Source: Novosphingobium sp. 9U (GTDB lineage Bacteria > Pseudomonadota > Alphaproteobacteria > Sphingomonadales > Sphingomonadaceae). From it: a DNA stretch of 64,000 nt. The translations under genes were made by a program, and so were the position numbers. The notes beneath the pieces were generated by a model. That model saw only the letters and a list, made by a program, of their open reading frames with translations, was not told the origin of the DNA and did no database searches. This document shows, piece by piece, positions 43,420 to 52,712 of this stretch (its first letter is position 1; each line of letters begins with the position of its first letter). The stretch covers positions 1 through 64,000 of the forward strand of contig NZ_LR732488.1 in the NCBI RefSeq assembly GCF_902506425.1, given 5' to 3'.

Positions 43420-45275
43420 TGGCACGCTGTCGCTTTCACGTTTGCCTCACCGCAGCTCTGGCGACCATCGGCTCGTTTGCGAGCGAACCTTCCTATGCGC
43501 AGGACCGGGCGGCGGCCGAAGCCGCTGCCAAGGAGGTCGGTGCCGCGGCTCAAACCATGGGCAAGACGATCGTCATGGATGCCGGTTCGCCGGAGAGCCT
43601 CGTGCCCGGCTATGCCGGGACTGAGTTGCCACAGGCGGAGTTGATCGACGATCCCGATCATCTGAGCGCCAAGGGCACGAGTGCGGCTTCGTCCGACCCG
43701 GCCTATGCGACCGTGATCAATCCCACGCGCCCGGTCTTCGATCCCTTGACGATCGATGTCTCGGGTGCGCAGGCCGTGGAGCAGGATCCCGACAGCTTCC
43801 TTGGCACCGGCGTCAACCTCGACGGATCTGCGGGTAGCTGCGAGCCCGTTCCCGAGAGCGGGTCCGGCCCGTCGACCTATTACGAGACCTGCAACCGGGG
43901 CGACCAGATTATCACCACGCCCAGGACCTGCACATCGTCGCTCAACGTCCGGTTCGACCGCATCACCACCTGGATCTACTACTCTGCGACCCAAGGCCCT
44001 TACGCGTCGCGGGCGGTGCTGGCTCCAGCGATCGCCGACGGAACGTGCAAGAGCAAGGGCGCGTTCAACTACTGCACTGAGCTATCGCGGTACGGTTACA
44101 GCGCCGCAGGCAGCTGTAAGCCGAATAGCTTTTCTCCCGAGATCTTCGAATGCACGCGCGAGATCGGCGGCATGACGGCGACCGACCCGTCCGTTTTCAG
44201 TGGCATCGTGAAGGCCACCGGTCAATATTGGGCTTCGAAGTCCGAGACGGTCAGCCCTCCGATCATCACGCGCAGCTATGGGGCGTGCGCGGCCGAGAGC
44301 AACGCGCAGTGCGTCGAGCAAGGCACGGAAGTGTGCACGAGCAGCGATCCGGAATCCCGGATCATCGACGGCATCGCGGTCACGCAACCTTGCTGGGCCT
44401 GGCAGCGCAATTTCCGATGCACCGAGCGGCGCTCGGCGACCGATTGCGGCGAACTCGAGAAGAAGCCCGATTGTCATTTCGATCATGACGAGTGCCTGAG
44501 CGAGAATCCTGACGGCAGCTGCAATATCGTCGACAAGGTCTACGCTTGCACCACGCCCGACACCCGCACCGGATCGGGTCCGGCCTTCATCTGCAATGGC
44601 GATCTCTATTGCATCAACGGCGAATGCACGAAGATCGAGCGCGAGGCCTCGACCGAGTTCAAGGATGCAATGGTCGCAGTGCACACGCTGGGCGAAGTGC
44701 GCGACGATTTCGACCCTGCTACCGTCACCCTCTTCAACGGCGAGAAGACGGGCTGTCACAAACCGGTCTTCGGCCTGGTCAACTGCTGCGCCGGCAAGAC
44801 GTCCGGCCTAATCACCACAGCGACCGGCGCGGCAGCCATTGCCTATGGTCCTGCCGCGATCGCCGCCCTGGCAACGCCGTTCCTCACCATGTTCCTGTGC
44901 TCGAGCGAGGAGAAGCTGCTCGACGTCAAGGACCGGATGGGTCTGTGCCACTACGTCGGCACCTACTGTTCGGACAGCGTGCTCGGGGTCTGCACCTCCA
45001 AGCGCAAGAGCTACTGCTGCTTCCAGAGCAAGCTCGCGCGCATCCTGCAGGAGCAGGGCAGGGCGCAGATCGGCAAGCCTTGGGGCAAGCCCAATTCGGC
45101 TGATTGCAAGGGCTTTACCATCGACGAGTTCGGCAAGCTCGATCTCTCCAAGATGGATTTCACCGAGGTCTACGATGAGTTCATGGACGCCGCCAAGGTG
45201 CCCGACGAGGTGCAGGCCAGCATCGATGTCCAGAAGAAGATCGAGGAATACTACAAGTTGCATGCGGGACGGTGA
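43419..45275 (+). CDS. traN: Conjugation mating-pair stabilisation protein TraN
   Basis: 618 residues with a signal peptide (CLTAALATIGSFASEPSYA). More than 30 Cys residues, in pairs such as KPDCHFDHDEC and CFQSKLARIL-type segments, are typical of TraN, the outer-membrane adhesin that grips the recipient. The conserved end (CSDSVLGVCTSKRKSYCCFQSKLARILQEQGRAQIG, GKPNSADCKGFTIDEF) is present. The disulfide isomerase and the TraF protein encoded in the same operon probably fold it. The central receptor-recognition part is not conserved. Confidence 0.92.
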   Translation: MARCRFHVCLTAALATIGSFASEPSYAQDRAAAEAAAKEVGAAAQTMGKTIVMDAGSPESLVPGYAGTELPQAELIDDPDHLSAKGTSAASSDPAYATVINPTRPVFDPLTIDVSGAQAVEQDPDSFLGTGVNLDGSAGSCEPVPESGSGPSTYYETCNRGDQIITTPRTCTSSLNVRFDRITTWIYYSATQGPYASRAVLAPAIADGTCKSKGAFNYCTELSRYGYSAAGSCKPNSFSPEIFECTREIGGMTATDPSVFSGIVKATGQYWASKSETVSPPIITRSYGACAAESNAQCVEQGTEVCTSSDPESRIIDGIAVTQPCWAWQRNFRCTERRSATDCGELEKKPDCHFDHDECLSENPDGSCNIVDKVYACTTPDTRTGSGPAFICNGDLYCINGECTKIEREASTEFKDAMVAVHTLGEVRDDFDPATVTLFNGEKTGCHKPVFGLVNCCAGKTSGLITTATGAAAIAYGPAAIAALATPFLTMFLCSSEEKLLDVKDRMGLCHYVGTYCSDSVLGVCTSKRKSYCCFQSKLARILQEQGRAQIGKPWGKPNSADCKGFTIDEFGKLDLSKMDFTEVYDEFMDAAKVPDEVQASIDVQKKIEEYYKLHAGR

Positions 45276-45444
45276 CTTATGACGACTGACGATGCCGATG
45301 TTTCGAGAATACCCCCGGACCCAAGTGTCCCGGATATGTCTGTGTTCGACATGGCTCTGATTACGGCAATTACGCGATCTGCGCCGCCCTGGCGAAGACG
45401 GCATCGCCGCGAGCCTGTCGGACTGGTTCCTGCAACCGGACCGC

Positions 45445-45663
45445 GTGTCGGAGACTCGGCTCGCGGCCTTCCGCTTGGTGCGGCGCGGCATGCTCGAGGC
45501 GAGCCCGACGGGAGCGATCCAGAAATGCATGCCAACGATGGCGGGGATCGATGCCGTTACCACGCTCTACGGCGGCTGCATCCGCATGCTCGATCGCGGG
45601 ATGGGGCTTTTGAATGTCCGGTTGCTGAGCAACCTGTTCGATGGACTGGGAGGCAAGTCATGA
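45445..45663 (+). CDS. Partial or small hypothetical protein between traN and traF
   Basis: The frame is open from about 45370 (after a TGA) to TGA 45661-45663. The first plausible start is GTG 45445. It encodes RLAAFRLVRRGMLEASPTGAIQKC… DAVTTLYGGCIRMLDRG, and the open frame just upstream also looks protein-like (GIAASLSDWFLQPDRV) without any start codon. The 5' 100 bases after traN (45276-45370) are in another frame, so the gene may have lost its start by a frameshift or deletion. It overlaps traF by 4 bases. No family recognised. Confidence 0.4.
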   Translation: MSETRLAAFRLVRRGMLEASPTGAIQKCMPTMAGIDAVTTLYGGCIRMLDRGMGLLNVRLLSNLFDGLGGKS

Positions 45664-46502
45664 AGGGAATTGGCAAGTGGAAGCCAGTTGTCACCGGCCT
45701 CGCTCTCACTGCGCAGCTGGCAATGGCGATGCTGCCTGCCGGCGCCGCGCTCGCAGAGGACGGGCCGGTTCAGACCCAGGCTCAGCTACGGCCGGCGCCG
45801 GACGCCTTCTACTGCAAGGAGCGCAAGCTTGGCACCTGGTTCTACTGCGACGCCGACAAGGCCGTCGAGAACAAGCCGGCTGCAGCGCCGAATGTCCCTG
45901 CCGCCGCGCGCCTCGATGCCATCGGCAAGCAGCTGGACGAGCTCAAGGCCAAGGCGATCCTCGATCCCTCGCCCGACAACGTCGTCGCCTACGTGCGCTA
46001 CCAGCGCGAGCAGCTCGATCGTGCCTCGACCTTTGCGGATGTGTGGAGCCGCGCGGTGTGGCAGCATCCCGATCTCGACTATACGCTGCAGCGTCCAATC
46101 GCCACGCTTGGCAAGCGGGCCTGGACGGACCAGCGCACCTCGGACCGCAACTCGGTCATGGCCAGCCTCTCGCAGCGCTATGGTCTGTTCTACTTCTACT
46201 CGGCGAGCTGCGGCGCGTGCGAGGTGTTCTCGCCAATCCTGAAAAGCGTCGCCGATCAGTACGCGATGTCGATCCTGCCGGTTTCGATGGACGGCGGACC
46301 GAATTCAGCGTTCTCGGAGTACGTGACCAACTCCGGCCAGTACGAGCGGATGGGGCTCTCGGGGGGGCAGGTGCCGGCGCTGGTGCTGTTCGACAGCGTG
46401 ACCAAGCAGCCGATCCCGGTCGGCTACGGCGTCATGTCGGCCGACGAGATCATGCAGCGCATCTTCGTGCTCACCAACGTGGAACCCGGGAGTGACTACT
46501 GA
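45660..46502 (+). CDS. traF: Conjugal pilus assembly protein TraF (thioredoxin-like)
   Basis: 280 residues from ATG 45660 (GGGAGG 6 bases before). A signal peptide (GLALTAQLAMAMLPAGAALA), then CKERKLGTWFYCDADKA, and a thioredoxin-fold part with CGAC (LFYFYSASCGACEVFSPIL) and a cis-Pro segment GGQVPALVLFD. F TraF itself lacks a CXXC, so this version is more like TrbB-type redox-active members. It works with TraH and TraG in pilus assembly. It overlaps traH by one base. Confidence 0.9.
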   Translation: MKGIGKWKPVVTGLALTAQLAMAMLPAGAALAEDGPVQTQAQLRPAPDAFYCKERKLGTWFYCDADKAVENKPAAAPNVPAAARLDAIGKQLDELKAKAILDPSPDNVVAYVRYQREQLDRASTFADVWSRAVWQHPDLDYTLQRPIATLGKRAWTDQRTSDRNSVMASLSQRYGLFYFYSASCGACEVFSPILKSVADQYAMSILPVSMDGGPNSAFSEYVTNSGQYERMGLSGGQVPALVLFDSVTKQPIPVGYGVMSADEIMQRIFVLTNVEPGSDY

Positions 46503-47947
46503 TGAACGCTAAGCGTCGCTGGGCTCGCTTCGCGACGTGGATCCGCGCGGCGTCCCTTGTCCTGGCTGCAGGCGGGCTCGTGGCCTCGCCGATCGCGTCG
46601 GCGAGCGTCGGCTCGGAGATGCAGCAGTTCTTCGACGACGTCGGCGTCTCCGGTAACGTCACTGGCCCTGCAGCCTTCAAGGGGCAGTCGGCAGGCTACT
46701 ACAGCGGTGGCTCGCTTTACACGCGCGTGCCGCAAAAAACCGTCAGCCCGATCAACCTGCAGCTGCCCAATGCTCGTGCGGGTTGTGGCGGTATCGACCT
46801 GTTCGGAGGCAGCTTCTCGTTCATCAACTCGGACGAGCTTGTGGCAATGCTGAAAGCGACGGCGAGCAATGCTCTTGGCTTTGCCTTCCAGCTGGCGATC
46901 AAGTCGATCTCGCCGCAGATCGCCTCGACCATCGAGGAGCTGAGCCAGAAGGTGCAGCAGATGAACCAGTGGCAGATGAACTCCTGCCAGATGGCGCAGC
47001 AGATGGTGGGTGGCCTCTGGCCTAAGAGCGATGCCACCAGCTCCTTCATCTGCCGCACGATCGGCAACGCTCAAGGCAAGTTCGCCGACATGGCGCGAGC
47101 GAAGCAGGAGTGCGACAACGGCGGCAAGCGCAACGAGACGATCGCCGGCAACACCGACGGCAAGGTTAAGGAAGCGAGCCCCAACAACTACACCTGGACG
47201 CTTCTGAAGCAGAGCTACCCCAGCTTCGATACCGAAATGCGCGAGTTCCTGATGACCTTGGTCGGAACCATCGTCTACAATCCGGCGACCTCGGGCGATA
47301 CCGGGCCGACGTACACCTTCAAGGGCATCGCGGATGAGGGCGTGTTTGGCGCGCTCCTGGACGGAACGGCGACGACGCCTGCCAAGAAGCTCAAGTGCGA
47401 TGAGACCGAGAAGTGCCTCAAGCCGACCGAGGAGAACCTCTCTATCAGCGAGAGCCAGGCGCTGAAGCCCAAAGTGCGGGACATGATCAAGTCGATGATG
47501 GACAAGATCCACACCGACACCGCGCTCTCGACCAACGAGATTGGTCTGCTGGGGGCTACGTCGCTGCCACTCTACAAGATGGTGACGGTAAGCGCGGCCT
47601 CGCAGTTTGGGGGCCTTACCGATGGCGAGGTGAACGATCTCGCCGAGTACGTGGCCGTCGACCTGCTGCAGGTGATGCTTGCCAAGTTCCACTCGGAGAT
47701 CCTGCAGGGCGGCGCCTCCTTCCAAGGCCCGGACCCGGACAGCATGAAGTCCTGGCAGGATCAGATCCAGTTCGCCTCGACGATGGTGGAGCGCCAGCGC
47801 CTGCGGGTGTCCGACCGGGTCAAGACCAATCAGGCGATCCTCGAAAAGACGCTCTTCCTGGAGAAGACGCTGCGCAACAGCTTGTCGCCGCAAATGTCGG
47901 CGGCGCTCAGCTTCTCCAAGGCCGCCAGCGCCCAAGGTCTGAGGTAA
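46502..47947 (+). CDS. traH: Conjugal transfer protein TraH
   Basis: 481 residues. A signal peptide (AASLVLAAGGLVASPIASA) is followed by TraH hallmarks: MQQFFDDVGVSGNVTGPAAFKGQSAGYYSGGSL-type start, NLQLPNARAGCGGIDLFGGSFSFINSDELV and coiled-coil MNQWQMNSCQMAQQMVGGLWP. TraH is a periplasmic, outer-membrane-associated assembly factor. The coiled coil and Cys residues are intact. A large antisense open frame lies opposite but has no coding support. Confidence 0.92.
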   Translation: MNAKRRWARFATWIRAASLVLAAGGLVASPIASASVGSEMQQFFDDVGVSGNVTGPAAFKGQSAGYYSGGSLYTRVPQKTVSPINLQLPNARAGCGGIDLFGGSFSFINSDELVAMLKATASNALGFAFQLAIKSISPQIASTIEELSQKVQQMNQWQMNSCQMAQQMVGGLWPKSDATSSFICRTIGNAQGKFADMARAKQECDNGGKRNETIAGNTDGKVKEASPNNYTWTLLKQSYPSFDTEMREFLMTLVGTIVYNPATSGDTGPTYTFKGIADEGVFGALLDGTATTPAKKLKCDETEKCLKPTEENLSISESQALKPKVRDMIKSMMDKIHTDTALSTNEIGLLGATSLPLYKMVTVSAASQFGGLTDGEVNDLAEYVAVDLLQVMLAKFHSEILQGGASFQGPDPDSMKSWQDQIQFASTMVERQRLRVSDRVKTNQAILEKTLFLEKTLRNSLSPQMSAALSFSKAASAQGLR

Positions 47948-47953
47948 TCCACC

Positions 47954-50900
47954 ATGCTCGAGGTCTTCACGATTGGCGGCGGCGAGTACATCGTCAACGT
48001 CCTCAATGCGGTCGCCGCCTGGTGCGGTGGCGGCGGCTTCCGCTCGATGCTGCAGGTCGTCATGGTGATGGGCCTTGCCTACGTGCTGCTGATCGTCGCC
48101 TTCACGCTCGACTGGCGGGTCTGGTTCAAGTGGTTTCTCTCCGCCAACATCATGTACATGTGCATGCTCGTGCCGACCACGAGTGTGAAGGTGACCGACC
48201 GGATCAACCCGAGCCTGGCGCCGGCGGTCGTCGACAATGTGCCGATCGGCTTGGCCGCGATTGCGGCGTTCTCGAGTCAGGCGGGCGACTGGCTGACGCG
48301 GACGGCCGAAACGGTCTTCGTGATGCCCGACGATCTGAAGCTGAGCACAAACGGTTTCATCTACGGCTCGCGGCTCTACGACAAGACGCGCGAGTTTGGC
48401 TTTCGTGATGCGCGCCTAGTCACCAATCTCGAAGAGTACAACAAGCAGTGCGTGTTCTATGACCTCCTGCTCGGCTTCAAGAGCATGGACACGCTGACGA
48501 ACTCGACGGACATCCTGACCGACATGGGGCCTGGCTCGAAGGCGCGGGGCATGAAGTACATCGAGCCGGATCTCTCGAGCACGATCCTGACCTGCGAGCA
48601 GGGCTACAACGAGCTCAAGGACGACGACATACCGATGGCCGTCAATAGTGACCTCAACAAGCTCGCTCCCGGCCTCTTTCCTGATCTCGCACCCGGAGCC
48701 GCCCGAGCAAAGCTCGAGGCCGATATCCCCGAGATCACTCAAGCCTTCCATGGGACAGGCCAATCGGCCGCAAACGTGTTTCAGCAGCGTGCCCTCGTTG
48801 AGGCGTTCATGTCGGCTCGCGCGAACCTCACGGCCGACGATGGCGACAGCTTTGCAGCGCTCCGCGCCGATCAGCAGGCGCGCAACACTTACATCGGCAT
48901 CGCCCAGCAAGCGATGACCTGGGTGCCACTTCTCAACATCGTGCTCACGGTCGTGTTCTACGCTATGTTCCCGGTGCTGTTCCCGCTGTTTCTCCTGCCT
49001 CAGACCGGTCCGTCGACCCTGAAGGGCTACTTCACCGGGTTCTTCTATCTCGCGTCGTGGGGACCGCTCTACGTCGTGCTGCACATGTTCATCATGGGCC
49101 GCACGATGAGCTCGATGGCGGCTGTTGCGCCAGGTGGCCTTACGATGGGGACCATGTCGGGAATCGATGCGGTCAACTCCGACACCGCGACGATCGCCGG
49201 CTTCATGCTCATGTCGGTGCCGTTCATCGCTGCCGGCATGGCGCGCGGGGCGATGTCGATCGGCACTCATGCGACGTCGATGCTGGCGCCGGCGCAGGCC
49301 GCGGCCGAAGCCGCGGCAGTCGAGCAGACCACCGGCAACTATGCCTATGGCAATCTCAGCTACCAGAACCTGACGGCCAACACGCGGCAGACCGATCAGT
49401 GGACCACATCTCCGAACCTCAACTACGGCGCAGCTGGCTACCACTTCCGCAACAACGAGGGTGGGATCGAGCACCAATACGCGGACGCCTTTGGCGGCCA
49501 CACCGTCTATGACACCAGCACTGCGATCTCGAAGCTGCCTTGGTCGTATGAGATGGGAGAGAGTGGTACGCGCGAGGCAAGCTGGGCGGCGGCTGCGCAT
49601 TGGGAGGCAGCTCGTGAACTGCGCCGTCAGCGGGATAGCAGCACGTCGACCTCCAACCGGAACTTCGCTGGCAACGATGAGGCGCACGTTGTTGCCCGCG
49701 GGTCGGACGTTCGGGCCGGGGACACGAGCACAATCAGCAACCAAAGGTACAAAGGACACCAGGGAACTCATACGAATAGCGGCGAGAACTCAACCTCTGT
49801 TACTGAAACAAACCGTGTGGGGGAAAATAACAGTGGTACCGTGACTGACACGTTCGCAGGTCAGATCAAAGGTAATGTCGGCTATGATGTAGGCCGAGGC
49901 GGGGCTGCCGGCTCCGGAAATGCGAAGGATGGAAAGCCGGCAGGCAAAAAACCAAATCCCGTCGCGCTAGCTGCGGAGGCTCTTGGCGTTAACGCAGGTC
50001 TTGATGCATCTGTAACAGCAGGGCGCGCGAGTGCCTTCGCCACCAATAACTACAATGACAAAAGTATCGCCGATGATAAATCCGTCCGCGTCACCGAAGG
50101 TAACTCTCAAGCCGATATGATCGGTAGCAGGGACCAGAGGGAGGACTCTCGGTCTAATAGTAGAGGAACATTTGCCTCGGACACCAATACAACAGGCGAA
50201 AGATCGGGATCCGAACATTCGGAGGAATGGCGCGAAAGTCTAAGCCGTCAGATTGCAGAGCATGAACGCCGCGCAACCATGCTAGATCAGCTTTCCCGGT
50301 ACTCCGAAAGCAACGGATGGCGCTTGAATGAGAACGCAATCCCAATCATCCAGCCCCTATATGAGAAAATGGCTCGCACCTCAGCCGTCAGACTTCCGCA
50401 CATAGATAAGGTCAACCTTACTCCGCAAGAGCGTGATGCTAGGGACTATGCTATTCATAAGGTTATTTCTAACCTAGAGAGCGATCCTACAAGAGACTTC
50501 AACGCCGCGCATGGGATAGGTAAACCGATGCCGGAAGTTAATGCGGTTGTACCAACCACGCTTGATGGAGGTCCGGCTTCTCCCCGGAGCACCTTTCCAT
50601 CTGTAGCGGCTTCACGAGGTTCGGCGACCGAAGTGGCTCGCGAACACGGTGTTATTGTAAAGCCTGGGAGCGACCTCAGAAACTTGCAGCGGCCGATGAT
50701 CGACGCGATTCCGATCGTAGCCGCTGTCGGGCGAGAGCTTGGCGTTCCCAATGTGATGATAACGTCGGGGAATGACCGCCGTCACGTGGACGGTAGTAAG
50801 CACTACAAGAATGCGGCGCTCGATTTTCGGGGCAATCAAATTTCGCAGGCGACTGGTGAAGAGTGGCAGCGGCAAGTTCAGCAAAGGCTGGGATCGTCAT

Positions 50901-50968
50901 ATTGGGTGGACTTTGAGTATGACCCAAAGGAACCCGCGAATCGGCATCTACATGTGCAAAGGCGGTAG
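47954..50968 (+). CDS. traG: Conjugal transfer protein TraG with an extra C-terminal M15-like domain
   Basis: 1004 residues. The N-terminal half is TraG_N: hydrophobic helices (VVMVMGLAYVLLIVAFTLDW, GIAQQAMTWVPLLNIVLTVVFYAMF, MFIMGRTMSSMAAVAPGG) and the usual Gly/Ala-rich loop. From about residue 600 (about 49750) the codons turn AT-richer and the protein becomes Asn/Ser/Thr-rich and repetitive. The last about 90 residues carry MITSGNDRRHVDGSKHY then NAALDF and a final HLHV, the SxHxxxxAxD pattern of M15 D-Ala-D-Ala peptidases. TraG acts in pilus assembly, mating-pair stability and entry exclusion. The C-terminal region looks exchanged. Confidence 0.85.
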   Translation: MLEVFTIGGGEYIVNVLNAVAAWCGGGGFRSMLQVVMVMGLAYVLLIVAFTLDWRVWFKWFLSANIMYMCMLVPTTSVKVTDRINPSLAPAVVDNVPIGLAAIAAFSSQAGDWLTRTAETVFVMPDDLKLSTNGFIYGSRLYDKTREFGFRDARLVTNLEEYNKQCVFYDLLLGFKSMDTLTNSTDILTDMGPGSKARGMKYIEPDLSSTILTCEQGYNELKDDDIPMAVNSDLNKLAPGLFPDLAPGAARAKLEADIPEITQAFHGTGQSAANVFQQRALVEAFMSARANLTADDGDSFAALRADQQARNTYIGIAQQAMTWVPLLNIVLTVVFYAMFPVLFPLFLLPQTGPSTLKGYFTGFFYLASWGPLYVVLHMFIMGRTMSSMAAVAPGGLTMGTMSGIDAVNSDTATIAGFMLMSVPFIAAGMARGAMSIGTHATSMLAPAQAAAEAAAVEQTTGNYAYGNLSYQNLTANTRQTDQWTTSPNLNYGAAGYHFRNNEGGIEHQYADAFGGHTVYDTSTAISKLPWSYEMGESGTREASWAAAAHWEAARELRRQRDSSTSTSNRNFAGNDEAHVVARGSDVRAGDTSTISNQRYKGHQGTHTNSGENSTSVTETNRVGENNSGTVTDTFAGQIKGNVGYDVGRGGAAGSGNAKDGKPAGKKPNPVALAAEALGVNAGLDASVTAGRASAFATNNYNDKSIADDKSVRVTEGNSQADMIGSRDQREDSRSNSRGTFASDTNTTGERSGSEHSEEWRESLSRQIAEHERRATMLDQLSRYSESNGWRLNENAIPIIQPLYEKMARTSAVRLPHIDKVNLTPQERDARDYAIHKVISNLESDPTRDFNAAHGIGKPMPEVNAVVPTTLDGGPASPRSTFPSVAASRGSATEVAREHGVIVKPGSDLRNLQRPMIDAIPIVAAVGRELGVPNVMITSGNDRRHVDGSKHYKNAALDFRGNQISQATGEEWQRQVQQRLGSSYWVDFEYDPKEPANRHLHVQRR

Positions 50969-50977
50969 GAGGCTGAA

Positions 50978-51340
50978 GTGAGCGCAATCATGGCCACAGC
51001 GATGCTCGGAAGCGCGCTCTACAGTTACTCGTTCAAGGTCTCCGATATCCGGCTCGCGGATACTGTAAATGAGACCTGTCATGTGTCTGCCAAAGCGGAT
51101 GATGGGCCGTTGGTGGCAGAGGTCTCATGGGGGCCATGTCGGGCCGTTGAGATCCGGGTTATGTCAGCAGCCGAGCTTGAGAAAGCGGGGCAACTGAGCG
51201 ACCTCGGATGGGTCCGCGAGGCGCTCTTAGAAGAGCCTAGGCAACTCCTCCTAACCGCATGGGGCCCTCACGCTGCTACTGCTTACGTTCGTGCCAATCG
51301 GCGCTACGCATCAACACTCGAGATACCGCTGGCTGATTAG
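50978..51340 (+). CDS. Small secreted/membrane-anchored protein downstream of traG
   Basis: 120 residues from GTG 50978, with AGGAGG 6 bases before it and 9 bases after the traG stop. The N-terminus is hydrophobic (IMATAMLGSALYSYSF), the rest polar with two Cys (DTVNETCHVSA, EVSWGPCRAVEI) likely paired in the periplasm. Codon composition resembles the atypical traG 3' end. It could be the partner of the TraG C-terminal domain: an inhibitor/immunity protein or an entry-exclusion protein analogous to F TraS by position. No homology to TraS is visible. The partner idea is inference. Confidence 0.6.
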   Translation: MSAIMATAMLGSALYSYSFKVSDIRLADTVNETCHVSAKADDGPLVAEVSWGPCRAVEIRVMSAAELEKAGQLSDLGWVREALLEEPRQLLLTAWGPHAATAYVRANRRYASTLEIPLAD

Positions 51341-51352
51341 CGTCAACGCATT

Positions 51353-51538
51353 TCAAATGAAGATCATAAGCCCGCAGAGAAGGACGAGCAACAGACCCCA
51401 CGGATTCCCATTACCACCTCCAACGTGCGGCCTCTCAAGGAACTCGATATCAGGCGCGCGCTGCTCGTTCATGGCAGGACCGTAAGGTGCACCGCCAGGA
51501 TACTGCGGGAACAGGTAGGGGCCGGGGATAGTGCTCAT
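51353..51538 (-). CDS. Small Pro/Gly-rich protein with C-terminal membrane helix (61 aa)
   Basis: From ATG 51538 the frame gives STIPGPYLFPQYPGGAPYGP, a polar middle and the end NPWGLLLVLLCGLMIFI, a membrane anchor. No clear ribosome site is seen. Convergent with the gene before it: its 3' end lies 13 bases from that stop. Function unknown. It could be a small plasmid-borne membrane protein. Confidence 0.4.
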   Translation of the reverse strand: MSTIPGPYLFPQYPGGAPYGPAMNEQRAPDIEFLERPHVGGGNGNPWGLLLVLLCGLMIFI

Positions 51539-51692
51539 GATCCGAGTGTTAGCAGAACAGGCGGGGAACATCAAGCAGCCGCCCTTAGCACGACGAGCTC
51601 CCTGCGACATTGATCCACCACACAGCTGGCCTCGAATTTGACCTAGTGCCGCCGCGTGTCAGAAGGGTGCTGGTTCTACGGGGGGTCGGGCG

Positions 51693-51992
51693 ATGGACGC
51701 TGCTTCGCAAACGAAAATGGATCGGGATCAAATCTACTCGATCCTTCGGCGTGAGATCGTCCTGGGCGTGATTGCGTCCGACCAGGAGGTGACATCGGCC
51801 GAGCTTGACTTGCGATTTGCATGCAGCGCGAAGGTCACGTCTGAGGTTCTCTCGACCTTGGCCGGCGATGGCTATCTGCGAAAGACGAAGGGCGGTTACG
51901 TCCCTGACGAGTCGCCGAGTGAAGAGGTGTGTGACTTCTTAAAGCTGGATGCCAGCAGCCCCGCATGTCGCGAGCTGCTGACCGGGCAATAA
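51693..51992 (+). CDS. GntR-type winged-helix protein without effector domain
   Basis: 99 residues (an in-frame ATG at 51717 is an alternative start). The sequence YSILRREIVLGVIASDQEVTSAELDLRFACSAKVTSEVLSTLAGDGYLRKTKGGYVP is a GntR-like winged helix, with the family's fold order but no effector-binding domain. The end is short and acidic. Either a stand-alone DNA-binding protein or the remains of a longer regulator. No obvious target gene other than the downstream toxin-antitoxin pair. Confidence 0.6.
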   Translation: MDAASQTKMDRDQIYSILRREIVLGVIASDQEVTSAELDLRFACSAKVTSEVLSTLAGDGYLRKTKGGYVPDESPSEEVCDFLKLDASSPACRELLTGQ

Positions 51993-52412
51993 CTTGCCCG
52001 CGCTGCCCGGGCCGGAGAACAGCGTTACCTCTCCGACCGGCGCTAGCCGTTCGACGGCAAAGCTTCGGCTTCGGGGTGACAGCCGCGAGCGCCGACATGT
52101 CTAGGGTGGCGGAGGGAGGGCGGGCGGCTTCAGCTTCTTCTGCTCCCGCGCCGTAGCTCGCGGCGCTTTCCTGATCGTTAGCAGCGTCCCGCCAGGATTG
52201 ATCATCGCCCTCGTGGTTCACCGAGAGCGGATAATACCTCGTAAGATGCTGAAGTTGCCGCGTGAAGATGAGGGCGCTTGTATCTACTCCCCCGCTTACT
52301 CCCAGAGTCCGCAGGGAAGGGCTCATCTCCGAGACCGCTGCTGACAAGTCACACCGGAGTGGAGATGCAAGCCATAGTTGACATTCTCGAGGGTGATAAC
52401 TATAGAAGACGC
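51993..52412. other. Spacer, no supportable gene
   Basis: A minus-strand frame (51835-52347) overlaps the previous gene and has no motif. The promoter of the toxin-antitoxin pair should lie close to 52413. Confidence 0.35.
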
Positions 52413-52712
52413 ATGATCGAGGTCAGGCAGACAGCCCGCTTTACCGCATAGCTGGCGGGCCTGCGCGATCAACGGGCGCGTGCCCGTATTTTGAAGAGGC
52501 TGGACCGTGTTGTAGCGGGCAATCTGGGCGATTTCGCGCCAGTCGGCGATGGTGTTTCTGAGATGCGTATCTTCTACGGCCCCGGCTACCGCCTCTATTT
52601 TGTGCAGCGTGGCAACGCGGTGATCGTCCTTCTTTGTGGCGGCGACAAGTCGACACAGGATTACGACATAGCGACGGCCAAGGACCTGGCGAAGGAACTG
52701 GACGATGGCTAG
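52413..52712 (+). pseudogene. HigB/RelE-like toxin (addiction-module killer family), amber codon at position 13
   Basis: From ATG 52413: IEVRQTARFTA, then TAG (52449-52451), then in the same frame LAGLRDQRARARILKRLDRVVAGNLGDFAPVGDG and VSEMRIFYGPGYRLYFVQRG. The family has Trp at the stop position (FTAWL), so a TGG to TAG change ended the toxin. The remainder ends with VIVLLCGGDKSTQDYDIA, as in the TIGR02683 family. The antitoxin follows with an 8-base overlap and is intact. The toxin should be dead unless read through. Confidence 0.8.

Noticed and set aside
46496..47935. 479-residue minus-strand open frame opposite traH
   Set aside because: It mirrors traH almost exactly, is rich in Arg, His and Leu, has no ribosome site or motif, and is a GC-rich antisense artefact.
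48416..49771. 451-residue minus-strand frame opposite traG
   Set aside because: Antisense to a clear TraG_N gene; composition is Arg/His-rich and no start site is visible.
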